A stretch of 10,107 bases of DNA from Acanthamoeba lenticulata (Eukaryota; Discosea; Longamoebia; Acanthamoebidae). Below, piece after piece: positions 1 through 7,628 of the stretch. The notes under the pieces were generated by a model. It was not told where the DNA came from, did not search any database, and saw nothing but the letters and a program-made list of their open reading frames with translations. Position 1 is the first letter of the stretch, and the number at the start of each line of letters is the position of its first letter. The stretch spans positions 1-10,107 of the forward strand of contig NAVB01001896.1 of NCBI GenBank assembly GCA_002179805.1, written 5' to 3'. Made by a program: the position numbers and the translations under genes.

Positions 1-29
1 CCGATGCAAGCTTCATCATTGATGGGGAC

Positions 30-1135
30 TTAAGTGGGCATAAATACCAGGCCCACAGTGGAGCAGCTGTCAGACTTCTGAAGGACACGCGATAAGTCCA
101 CTTCGAGCTTGATTGTCGCGGCCTGTGCCTCTGCTGCTTCCCAGCACTTCCTTGTGCTCGCTTGCACTGAGGTTTGCTTCTTCTCACCGCTCAACAGCTC
201 GCTGGTAGCCTCTGCTTGAGACGAGCGCAAAACTCCATCATGTTGATCGTGCTTGCTGTCGGCCGTGCTGCTGGTGCTAGCCGTGCTGCTGCTGCTGCTG
301 GTACTGGTGGTGCTGCTGGTGCTGGCCATGCTGGTGGCCTCACCAGATTCATTGCTGTTACCGCCATCTCTCATCGGCCAGAGTGGGTGGGCGACGCATG
401 TAGCCACTGCCACGACGTCGTAAATCAAACCGTAAGAGAATGTGAGTGCTTTGTCTGGCGGCAAATGAAGTGGGCGTTAACCAGCGATTGGAGAAAAGAA
501 TGTTGTTATCCGCAGGGGAATCAAGGACAACCTTGCTGTCCACAAGAGGGTTGTTCAATCTTGGCGTTAACCCGGTAGAAGAAAAGGGAATGACAACGAT
601 CTTCTGCTCTGGTCCAAGTGGGACCTGGCCTCTGGAGAGCCCTTTTGGTTTGCTGGAGGGCCGCCATGAGTTGAAGTGGTCTTGTGCGAGGAAGACATGG
701 CTCCACCATTGACGTTGCTGCACCCAAAGGTCAGGAAGGGGAGTGGTCATGTATCGTTTGCACGTACCTGGTGTGGCGAAAGCCACTTTCCCCAGTCCTT
801 ACTCCCCGTTGGCCACGTTGGATACAAGTGTTGGATTTGATCTTGGATTGCCTGCGATTTCTCAGTTTCTCATTTGCACAAGTGCTTTTCGAAGATGGAT
901 GGAGTACCTCTGGCGTGAAGCACACCCTTTCATCAAGCAGAAAGGATTCTATCACGGCAGCAAAGTTTTCTGCATATGGCTTGAAGCTAGCTTCGGCAGG
1001 ACTACTTGGAACAACACAAGGAGATATCTGAGTACGCGAGAAGTTCAGAACAAGGCCGAGGCTCGCAATCTCGTCGGGCTTGATGGGGTACTTGCTCGTT
1101 CCTCTTGACCGATTCTTTTCTTTGGGGTCATCCAT
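30..1135 (-). CDS. Unrecognised spliced protein of about 285 residues (proposed 5-exon model)
   Basis: Proposed exons, in reading order: 1135-1036, 969-908, 851-768, 717-431, 354-30, ending in TAA at 30-32. The introns are 66, 56, 50 and 76 nt. The first three have clean signals (C|GTACTC..GCAG, GAG|GTACTC..GCAG, CAG|GTACGT..GCAG) and phases 1, 0, 0. The last (CG|GTTTGA..AACAG, phase 2) is the weakest, and other junctions between 360 and 590 are possible. The ATG at 1135 is the first in frame and begins MDDPKEKNRS. The N-terminal 120 residues look like a real fold, with aromatic-rich stretches (HLYPTWP, DWGKWLSPHQ, QRQWWSHVFLAQDHF). Later come a Ser/Thr-rich tract of about 25 residues encoded by a triplet repeat and an Ala/Glu-rich end. 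I recognise no family or catalytic motif. GC3 is lower than in the neighbouring genes, so a young, fast-evolving or decaying gene is possible. Confidence 0.5.
244..335. repeat. Imperfect GCT/GGT triplet repeat (Ser/Thr tract on minus strand)
   Basis: Plus-strand units of gct, ggt and gctggt recur here. On the minus strand they read as AGC/ACC/AGT codons giving a Ser/Thr run inside the last proposed exon of the leftmost gene. Such a low-complexity tract usually forms a disordered linker, and its length may vary between strains. Confidence 0.75.
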
Positions 1136-1138
1136 CAA

Positions 1139-1177
1139 TTGGCGCCAAGATGGAGAGCTTTCGCGGTTGCGCGCCAA
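1139..1177. promoter_or_regulatory. E2F-like TTGGCGC site cluster before the leftmost gene
   Basis: A perfect 10-bp palindrome, TTGGCGCCAA, lies at 1139-1148, only 4 nt before the minus-strand ATG at 1135. A second related site, TTGCGCGCCAA, lies at 1167-1177, and a TTTCGCGG lies between them. All resemble the E2F/DP consensus TTTSSCGC. Amoebozoa encode E2F/DP proteins, and such sites usually mark cell-cycle genes. That this gene is S-phase regulated is an inference. The palindrome could also serve the plus strand. Confidence 0.4.
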
Positions 1178-1482
1178 TTTTGTTTCTGCTAGAAGAGAAC
1201 GTGCCGTTCCCCTTGGATAAAGACAGGACCCGAAAGCCGGTCCTCTACGCCGACGGCAACGGCTGCTACCCCGACGACAAGGGCGTCTACCTCAAGGCTG
1301 GCGACAAGTGCCCCTACGACCGTCAGTGCAAGCCCGAGTGCGATGGCGGCCACGCAATACATCTCTCCTCCTGCAATAGCCTTTGGTCCCCCTCTTCCCC
1401 CCACTTGAAGAAAGCACGGGATGAGGAAGCTTCCAAGTTGGACTTGGTGGTGACTTGGTTGATGATGTTGGTACATGGGTAA
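1150..1482 (+). CDS. Small plus-strand ORF with a Cys-rich coding-like island; possible gene fragment
   Basis: This ORF of 110 codons begins at ATG 1150 (MESFRGCAPI) and is the only plus-strand reading in the window with convincing codon bias. From about 1225 to 1353 nearly every third base is G or C, and the product carries four cysteines (GNGCYPDDKG, then DKCPYDRQCKPECDGG). The 5' and 3' flanks in the same frame are not codon-biased and end in a purine-rich, gene-poor stretch. It could be one exon of a short secreted Cys-rich protein, a leftover exon of a lost gene, or a chance reading. It overlaps the E2F-like sites and faces away from the leftmost gene. I do not recognise the family. Confidence 0.25.
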   Translation: MESFRGCAPILFLLEENVPFPLDKDRTRKPVLYADGNGCYPDDKGVYLKAGDKCPYDRQCKPECDGGHAIHLSSCNSLWSPSSPHLKKARDEEASKLDLVVTWLMMLVHG

Positions 1483-1615
1483 GAGGCGCGCACAGGCGCG
1501 TCCGCCACTCGGTGGACACGCCTCGAAAGGACACCAAATAGCAAAAAAAAAAAGTAGAGGGATCGAGAAGGGGGAAAAGCAAGCGGAGAGAAGCGGGCAG
1601 CCGGCTGTGGCTCCT

Positions 1616-4349
1616 CTAGGAGGCGGCAGAAGTGGAGCGCGACGTCTGGCTGGTGCTGATGTCTGTCCACCAGTGCCCAAAGTTCTTCCAGTCGCACGTG
1701 ACTGTTGCGGATCGCGCAGTTGTGGTGTGAGCGCTCGTTTGTCCACAAAGAGAGGGAGAGGGAGAGAGAGGAAGGAGTCGCCACGTACAGATGCCCTTGA
1801 TGAGGGCCCACCACCACTGGAAGACGCTGAGCTTGAGACCGAAGATGAGCATGTAGGAGAAGCTCACACTCGATACCAGCAGCACGTTCACCACTTGGCC
1901 CGGGTAGTTGGGCGCCGCACTGTTGTACGGTGTTGAGCGCCGATTGCCTTTGAGACATTGAGGGGAGCAGGAGGACGACGTACTGGAGGCTGTCGCACTG
2001 GGCGTCGCCGGCAGGGTCGCTGGGGCTGATCAGGGCCAGGCATTGGAACCACTGCATGATCCCGAACTCGTTGCTGTCGTGCGTCTGTTGTCCGCCGTCA
2101 GCGTCAGCGCCTTCTTCTTTCTTTTCAAATTGGAAAACACAAAAGAGCGAAAGCGACGGAGGAGACTTGGGGGGGGGGAGCAAGGCTTGCCTTGGTGACG
2201 TAGTAGAAGATCTCGAGGTAGAGGTTGGGTAGCAGGAAGCAGATGAGGTACGTCAGCAGCCGGCCCTTCTTCCTCAGGCCCTTCACGCCCTCGTACTTGA
2301 TGAGCGTGTAGAGCAGCGCCATGATGAAGCCGCAGCCGATGAGCAGCACGATCGCCTCCGGGACTGGTGTCGTGTCGTGTCGTGTCGTATCGTATCGTGT
2401 CGTGTCGTGTCCGGTGTTAGAGAGATGTCCGGAACGAGACCAGAGTTTTGTTCCGGCGGGGAGGAATGCGACGCACTGAGGAGGACGCTTTGGATCCACC
2501 AGCCGTCGTCGCCCGGGCCGGTGACCAGGTAGTTGCAGATGGGCGGCGAGCCCGACCCGACTTTGCCGTTCGACAGCAGAATCGTCAGCTCTGGTGGTCG
2601 TGTTCGCGACGACGACAACATTGATCGTGAATTTTCTGGGATAAATCACAAAAAAAAAGAGGGAATAAAGAAAGAGGCCCGTACGGATGAGGGGCACGCC
2701 CCAGCAGTAGAGGTGGGCGCAGATCATCTCGGCCCACACGTGCGTCCGGAAGCCGTTCACCAGCAGCGCCGCCTGTGGCGTGGCGTTGGATGATGACGTC
2801 AGGCTGATGTCAGCACAAGGGACAGCAGGAGTAGTAGAAGAAGAAGGCGGACCTTGGCCACGAGGAAAAGCCACCAGAGGATGCCCGCAAAGCCCCAGTA
2901 GATCTGGAACACGGCTGTGTGCGTCGTGTCGCGTCGTGCGTTGTGAGACGACGTGTGAAGAGAGAGGAGGAAGGGCAGGCGGTACCCTGGAAGGTGCAGA
3001 GGGAGTTGTCGGTCTGCTCCGAGGCCGCCACGTCGTTGGCGCATACGACGTCGCGCCAGTTGTTGCCGTAGAAAATCAGCGGTGCCGAGTTGCCCACCGC
3101 GAGCTAAACCCACATCGCCATCATCATCCTCAACATCATGCAGAAGAAGAAGAAGAAGAAGAAGAAGGTGAAGAAGGAGGAGTACCATGGTGGAACAAAA
3201 CATGATCCACATGTTCATCTGCTGGGGCCAGGTCCACTTGGAGGGCGAGAGGAAGTAGGGCGGGAGGACGAAGATGGCGACGACGATGGTGAGGATGCCG
3301 AAGAGGGCGTAGAGGTACCACAGGGCGTCCCACTGGTCGTCGTCGTAGTAGGGCGTCGGGCACTGGGGCAGGCAGGCCAGCGGCCCGTCGGCGTAGGGGC
3401 TCACGGCGTAGTGCGGCGGGCACCAGGCCTCGATCTCCACGCTGGCCGCCGACTGCGTGCAGTTGTACGTGAGAGGCATGCCCGGCGCCGGCGAGTACTC
3501 GCCCGGCGGGAAGATGCTCGAGTCACTGCAGTTGGGGAAGTTGCTCAACGCGCCTGTGTTGTTGTTGTTGTTGCAACATTGTGAGGACGATGGTGATGGA
3601 TGAAGAAGAAGAGGAGGGAGGGCGCACCGGCGTAGAAGAACGAGTTGTAGCAGTCGGCTTCAAACTTTTGGCATTCGCTCTCGCACACAAGAACCGGGAT
3701 TGCTAGACCGCAGAGTGGAGAACAACACGTGAATGGAAATATAAAAGTATTTCATTTTTCATCAATAATTTTTTTTTTAAAAAAAAAATCATGAACTCGC
3801 AATGCCAACGTTATTTTCACAAATAAACATCGGGAAGAAGAAGAAGGTCAACAACGTACTGGCGACTCCCGGGCCGAACGGTTCAGTGCAAATAAGGAAG
3901 TTGCCGAGGCAGGTGAACTTGGCCAGCGCCTCCTGGCAAGCCGTCGCGAAAGGCGAAGCTGCGGCTGGTGGTGTTCGTCCCAAGCCCCCCAAAGAACCAC
4001 GAAAGTGACAATTTACGGCATTAGGGCCATAATTCCGGTCATAAAATAAAATTAAAAAGAGGAAAAGAACGAAGCGAAGAGAGGGGGGGATGGAGGTCAA
4101 AGTACCAACGGTCATGCTCACCGTGAGGTTGAGTTCGTACTGCGTCTTGTTGGCCGGGATATAGATACTCGTCCCCACGGGAATAAACTTTAGGCAGATG
4201 GCCGGGTCCCCAGCAAACGCCTCGCAGGCCTGCCCGGAGACATGTGTGGGCGCCATGGTCAAGAGGATTCCCAAGAGGAGAATCAACGCGATTCCCGTCC
4301 ATCGATGGCAAAAAGATGGGGACGAGGAGGAAAATGCGGGGAGCTGCAT
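1616..4349 (-). CDS. Frizzled/Smoothened-like seven-pass receptor with Cys-rich domain
   Basis: Exons, in reading order: 4349-4106, 3958-3860, 3702-3628, 3553-3186, 3103-2986, 2914-2853, 2772-2685, 2590-2477, 2363-2191, 2084-1984, 1919-1789, 1701-1616. They total 1659 nt, i.e. 552 residues. An in-frame TGA lies 12 codons or less upstream, so ATG 4349 is the start. Residues 1-40 are a signal peptide (core GIALILLLGILLTM). Residues 42-150 match the Frizzled Cys-rich domain in spacing, with CQEALAKFTC, CTEPFG, then VCESECQKFEADC, and carry N-glycosylation sites (NKT, NLT, NCS, NCT). Seven hydrophobic helices follow at about 217-241, 252-275, 302-326, 334-356, 390-411, 424-446 and 489-511. Frizzled-like features include GFAGILWWLFLVAK in helix 3 and the KYEGVKGLRKKGR loop before helix 6. 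The tail of about 35 residues is Trp- and Ser/Thr-rich. I see no KTxxxW Dishevelled-binding motif. Dictyostelium has a family of such Fsl receptors, and their ligands are mostly unknown. Intron 9 (2190-2085) appears to be GC-AG. Confidence 0.9.
1745..1779. repeat. Polypurine (GA-rich) tract within a receptor intron
   Basis: A run of gagaggga-type units fills the middle of the receptor's last intron (1702-1788). On the transcript strand it is a CT-rich tract and may act as an extended polypyrimidine signal for the downstream acceptor at 1702. Confidence 0.6.
2169..2178. repeat. G10 homopolymer in a receptor intron
   Basis: Ten consecutive G on the plus strand (C on the transcript strand) lie just inside the probable GC-AG intron 2085-2190, about 12 nt after its donor. 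Homopolymers of this length are prone to slippage and sequencing error, but it lies outside coding sequence. Confidence 0.85.
2367..2411. repeat. Pentanucleotide microsatellite (cgtgt/cgtat)n
   Basis: About nine units of cgtgt, two of them changed to cgtat, lie in receptor intron 8 (2364-2476), ending 3 nt from the acceptor. On the transcript strand it reads (ACGAC)n and replaces the usual pyrimidine tract. A related shorter array (gtcgtgtcgcgtcgtgcg) sits at 2922-2939 beside the acceptor of intron 5. Confidence 0.9.
3138..3175. repeat. (GAA)n tract in a receptor intron
   Basis: About nine agaagaa units lie on the plus strand inside receptor intron 4 (3104-3185). On the transcript strand it is (CTT)n, placed just after the donor ATG|GTACTC and not next to the acceptor. 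Read through, it would add a Leu run to the second membrane helix. Confidence 0.85.
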
Positions 4350-4813
4350 GAAGATGAAGCCGTGCGCTCAACTCGCTCGCGGGGAGGTATTTATGGGGCC
4401 GGCGCTGCGGTGTCCCCTTCACAAGCGGCTCGATGTGCTAACAGAGAAGAAAGCACACCGGTGGGCTGCGATACCGGAAGAAAATAAGGGGCTGCACGAG
4501 ATAGGTCGGACAGCTCGTTCATATTCGCAGCCGTTGAACGGCCGCTCTGGAATGCTGGCTATGCTGCCCCCCAATAGGCCTGAAAAGGCCCCAAACCATC
4601 GAATGACGAGCTGCCATCAGGCCACGAGAAGAAGAGAGGGCATCATCGCTTGGCGTCCGTCGCCTACGGCACGGGGCGCTTGTGCTGTCGTGATCACGAC
4701 TCACCGGGCTTTTTGCTTTGCCTCCGGGCAACCTTCAGCGCACTCGAACGGTGGGGCAAGAGGTGGTGTTGAGGAGTTTTTTCCTCATTTCAATCTTCTC
4801 TTATGTCCTTTGT
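4350..4813. other. Intergenic stretch between kelch stop and receptor start
   Basis: This 464-bp gap is the 3' flank of the kelch gene and the 5' flank of the receptor gene. Apart from the TATA-like box at 4388-4394, I see no clear element, RNA gene or codon-biased reading frame. A 209-codon plus-strand ORF crosses it but is judged fortuitous. Confidence 0.6.
4388..4394 (-). promoter_or_regulatory. TATA-like box of the receptor gene
   Basis: The minus strand reads CCATAAATACC here, centred 42 nt before the receptor ATG at 4349, in otherwise GC-rich flank. A TBP site at this place would start transcription 25-30 nt downstream and leave a 5' leader of only about 10-15 nt. This is inferred from sequence and position only. 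Confidence 0.45.
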
Positions 4814-7406
4814 TCAGGGCGAGATGAGGTAGCCGCCATTGGACGCGTAGAACAACAACTCGCGGGTCACGCTCTCCGTGCAAAAGTCGGACAGCTCGAC
4901 CCGGCGCTCGGGGGCGGCGGGCGGCCAAACCGACGATTGGCTGCTCACGTAGTGCAGGGCCAGCTTGAACAGCGACGGCACGCCGCCCATGGCGCCCAGA
5001 CGTCGCGCTGTGGGCCGCCACACATGCACGCACACAAGTGAAGTGAGTTGTGTCGTCATCTGGTGAGGCGGCCTCCTTGCTTCGTGTACCAAAGTCCAGC
5101 GCGCACAGGTTGCTGAGGGGCTTGAAGGCGCCGTCGGTCCCGCCAAAGATGAACAAGCGGGGCTGGGCTCGCCGGGTCTCCACCACCACCGCTGCGTTGT
5201 CATCGCCGTACCAAAGTAACAGCAACGAAGATTACAACAACAACAACAAGATCAGCCTTGACGAGCGCCAACCCCGTCGCAGGACGGCGGCCTTGCCGTA
5301 CCCGTGTGGCAGTCGCGCTCGACCGGTGGGCTGCCGACGACGGGGCACTGAGCCCATCTGGCCGCGTGTCGAGGCTCGTCGGGGATCACCTCAACCGTTA
5401 ACACCGCCGCATCTGAAGGTGGAGACGACGTCCAGTGAGAATGTTTCCTGCCCAAAGAACGTCCTCAACTCGGATTCGGGCCACGTACCGCCGAGCGCGC
5501 CCACCTCCTCGCCGGTAATGTCCTTGGCGCCGTCCCACCCGCCGTACACTAACACTCGCGCCACGAGCCGAGGCGCCGCTGTTGCCGTCGTCAGGGCGGC
5601 CGACATCAGGCTGGCTGTGTGGCCCGCCCGTCCTCGCGGGACGGGCGCTTCGCCGGCGGGCCCTTCGGCGTCGGTCACAGGGACGACGTGCCTGGCCATT
5701 GACAGCCCCATTTTGTCGTGAGTCTGGGCTAGGCTGAACTAGGCTGGGCAGGTTGGCACACGTACCAGCGCTCGGCGAGGAGGTCGAGGAGGAGCACGTC
5801 GTGGAACACGTGCTCGGCGTTGCGCCCGCCGTAGACGAGCATCTGGCCGTGGCCCAGGTAGGTCGCCGTGTGGAAGTGCCGGCCGGCGGGGCGCACGGCG
5901 AGATCAGTCTCCAGAGTCAGCATCTGCGACCGGTCGGCCGCGAGGTCGGCATTGGCGTTGGCATTGGCCTGAGAGGCCGCAGCCGAGCGAGGGTCCAAAC
6001 GCGCGTCGATTCGCCGCCACGAGAGCCGCACTGTGAACAGTGCCGCGGCGAGTCAGTGACAACGACGTCGAAGAGGGCGATCAATGGTGGGCTGAGATGT
6101 GGTGGCGGGGAAGAGAAAGAAAGGGACCTGTGTCAAACTCCCAGACGTCGTCAAACATGATCTGGGTCCCGTCGTCGGACGTCCCGCCGTAGATCACGAC
6201 CTTGTCGCCGAACGCGACCGCCGAGTGGCCTGCTTGGCCCCGCACAGGTGACGTCCACACAACCAATCAATCATAGCCGTCAGTCAACTTGGCAGAGAAG
6301 GACACGGACCGTAGCGCGCAGCCGGGCGGAGCGGGTGGACGAGCTCCGGGCAGCGCCACTCGCCCGACCACAGGTCGAGCGCCCACATGGCGTCGAACGA
6401 GGCCCTGCGACCCCAGCCAACCCTGTCAGGCCACACACATACACACGAGCCCGGCCTCCAGTTTTTCTTCTGCGCACCGATCGAGCGTGAAGTTAGAGCC
6501 GCCAAAGATCCACAGGGTCTGGCCGACTAGGGTCGCGGTGTGATGCGAACGCGGCTCCGGCGGCTGACCCGACGTGTCGATCCGGTGGACGAGCGAGTCC
6601 CACCGGAGGACCGGTTTGCCCTTCAGCTCGACGTTGAGCACGTAGAGGTCGTTCATGAAGCGCTGGCGGCAGTTGCCGCCAAACACGAGGAAGCGGTCGC
6701 CGCAGCGGGCCTGCCGGGCTACGCCTTCCACCTCGGCCTCGGCTTCGGCTAGTCGGCGCCGTTTGTGGCAGCGCTCGGTGGCGTCGAGCTCGCGTGCCTG
6801 CCGGGCGGCCTCCTCGTCGCGGATCTGCAGCTCCATCAGCGACATGTGGTCACGCGAGGGCAACAGCGGCGCGGCAGCGGCGGACGACGTCGTGCAGGTC
6901 GAGGTTGTCGATGTGAAGGTAGTTGATGCCGATGAAGATGGAGATAAGGCAAAGAAGAAGTCGTAGGGGACGAGCGTGGCCGAGTGGCCGCGGCGCGCGG
7001 CGGGCCCGCCCCGCAGGAGGTTGTAGTGGAACCACTGCATCTCTCGGCAAGGCGCGGCGGCGGCGCTGCTGCTGTCGTCCTTGTTGGCCTCCCCATCCTC
7101 GGCGGCGGCTTCGGGCAGCGTCGGCTGCTGGTGCCGGACGACCGCGGAAGCCTCCGCGGCTGGCAGGCGATGCCGTTCGCTTTCACGTTCGTGCACGCGA
7201 GCGATCCAAGCTTGCATCATATGGATTCCCCTCGCCAAGAGGCCTTGGTCCGTCAAGTCTTCTTCCTCCTCTTCTTCCTCCTCGTCGCTGCTGGCAAAGC
7301 TGCTGTCGTTGCTGCCTTCATCCTCTTCTTCACCAAACCCTGGCTGCTCTTCTTCGCCTTGTGAATTGATGCGTTCGACATCTTCGTCTCGCCACCACCA
7401 ATCCAT
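4814..7406 (-). CDS. Kelch-repeat (six-bladed propeller) protein with acidic N-terminus
   Basis: Exons, in reading order: 7406-6478, 6404-6310, 6229-6128, 6030-5766, 5691-5489, 5412-5302, 5191-5090, 5007-4814. They total 2001 nt, i.e. 666 residues, ending in TGA at 4814-4816. Residues 1-50 are acidic, with a run of eight Glu (42-49). Residues 124-602 hold six kelch-type units. Each has a [FY]GG strand (VFGGN, IFGGS, IYGGT, VYGGR, VYGGW, IFGGT), most with a preceding R..GHSA/HTA strand and a later W (ERWHVV, LSWRRI, GEWRC). Blade 1 is split by an insert of about 85 residues (148-233), first Ser/Thr/Ala-rich and then a charged helix. Residues 603-666 (VPSLFKLALHYV, then VELSDFCTESVTRELL) look helical and may be a partner-binding tail. 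Kelch propellers bind proteins, often actin or ubiquitin-ligase parts. I see no BTB or F-box. The exact partner is unknown. A 147-nt phase-0 alternative intron (6825-6971) inside exon 1 cannot be excluded. Confidence 0.87.
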
Positions 7407-7628
7407 AAAACGCAGCGAAAAAGGCGTGTGTTTGTCTCAGCTGACGAGCGCTCTTGATGCAAGGCGATCCTGTGCCCGTTTAGTTCAAGTTGGACTTGCA
7501 TCCAAATTTTTTGCTTTTGTTGGTTTTTCCAACGAAAGAAGAAAGAAAGAAAAGAAATTAAAAATCGAAAAATGAATTAAAAATTCTACAAGAGAAGAGT
7601 GGGGGAGGAAGCTGAAGGCCCCAACTGC
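7407..7628. other. Intergenic spacer between DIL gene and kelch gene
   Basis: This 222-bp spacer must hold the 3' end of the DIL gene and the promoter of the kelch gene. The half nearer the DIL gene (7500-7590) is AT-rich with a CTTT-type pyrimidine run on the transcript strand and a small perfect inverted repeat (gttgg-ttttt-ccaac, 7519-7533). I see no TATA box near the kelch ATG. Confidence 0.6.

Larger units (their letters stand above)
1136..1615. other. Intergenic stretch between receptor stop and leftmost gene
   Basis: This 480-bp gap is the 3' flank of the receptor gene and the 5' flank of the leftmost gene. It holds the E2F-like sites and the Cys-rich island described separately. From about 1355 to 1610 it is low-complexity and purine-rich with an A11 run near 1543-1553. 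I see no AATAAA poly(A) signal in the minus-strand sense directly after the receptor stop, and no RNA gene. Confidence 0.6.

Noticed and set aside
1323..2183. Long minus-strand ORF (286 codons) over the receptor's 3' exons
   Set aside because: It agrees with the receptor frame only in 1984-2084. Elsewhere it crosses introns in the wrong frame, and splicing at 1983 and 1788 restores helix 7.
2367..2411. Regular short repeats as a CRISPR array
   Set aside because: The units are 5 bp with no spacers and lie inside an intron of a eukaryotic gene.
4198..4827. Long plus-strand ORF (209 codons) over the receptor 5' exon and intergenic gap
   Set aside because: It is antisense to the signal-peptide exon, has no codon bias or domain, and overlaps the kelch stop. 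It looks like a chance opening in GC-rich DNA.
5050..5721. Plus-strand ORF of 223 codons across kelch exons
   Set aside because: It is a shadow of the kelch exons. The minus-strand frames give FGG blades and clean splice phases, while this frame gives Pro/Arg/Ser-rich sequence.
5724..5761. A 38-nt intron in the kelch gene (TAC|GTGTGC..CCCAG)
   Set aside because: It is shorter than any other intron here. The 74-nt alternative (TG|GTACGT..GGCCAG|G, 5692-5765) has better signals and gives a proper ERWHVV kelch strand.
7519..7533. Inverted repeat gttgg-ttttt-ccaac as a terminator-like hairpin
   Set aside because: A 5-bp stem is too small to matter, and intrinsic terminators do not apply to nuclear Pol II genes.
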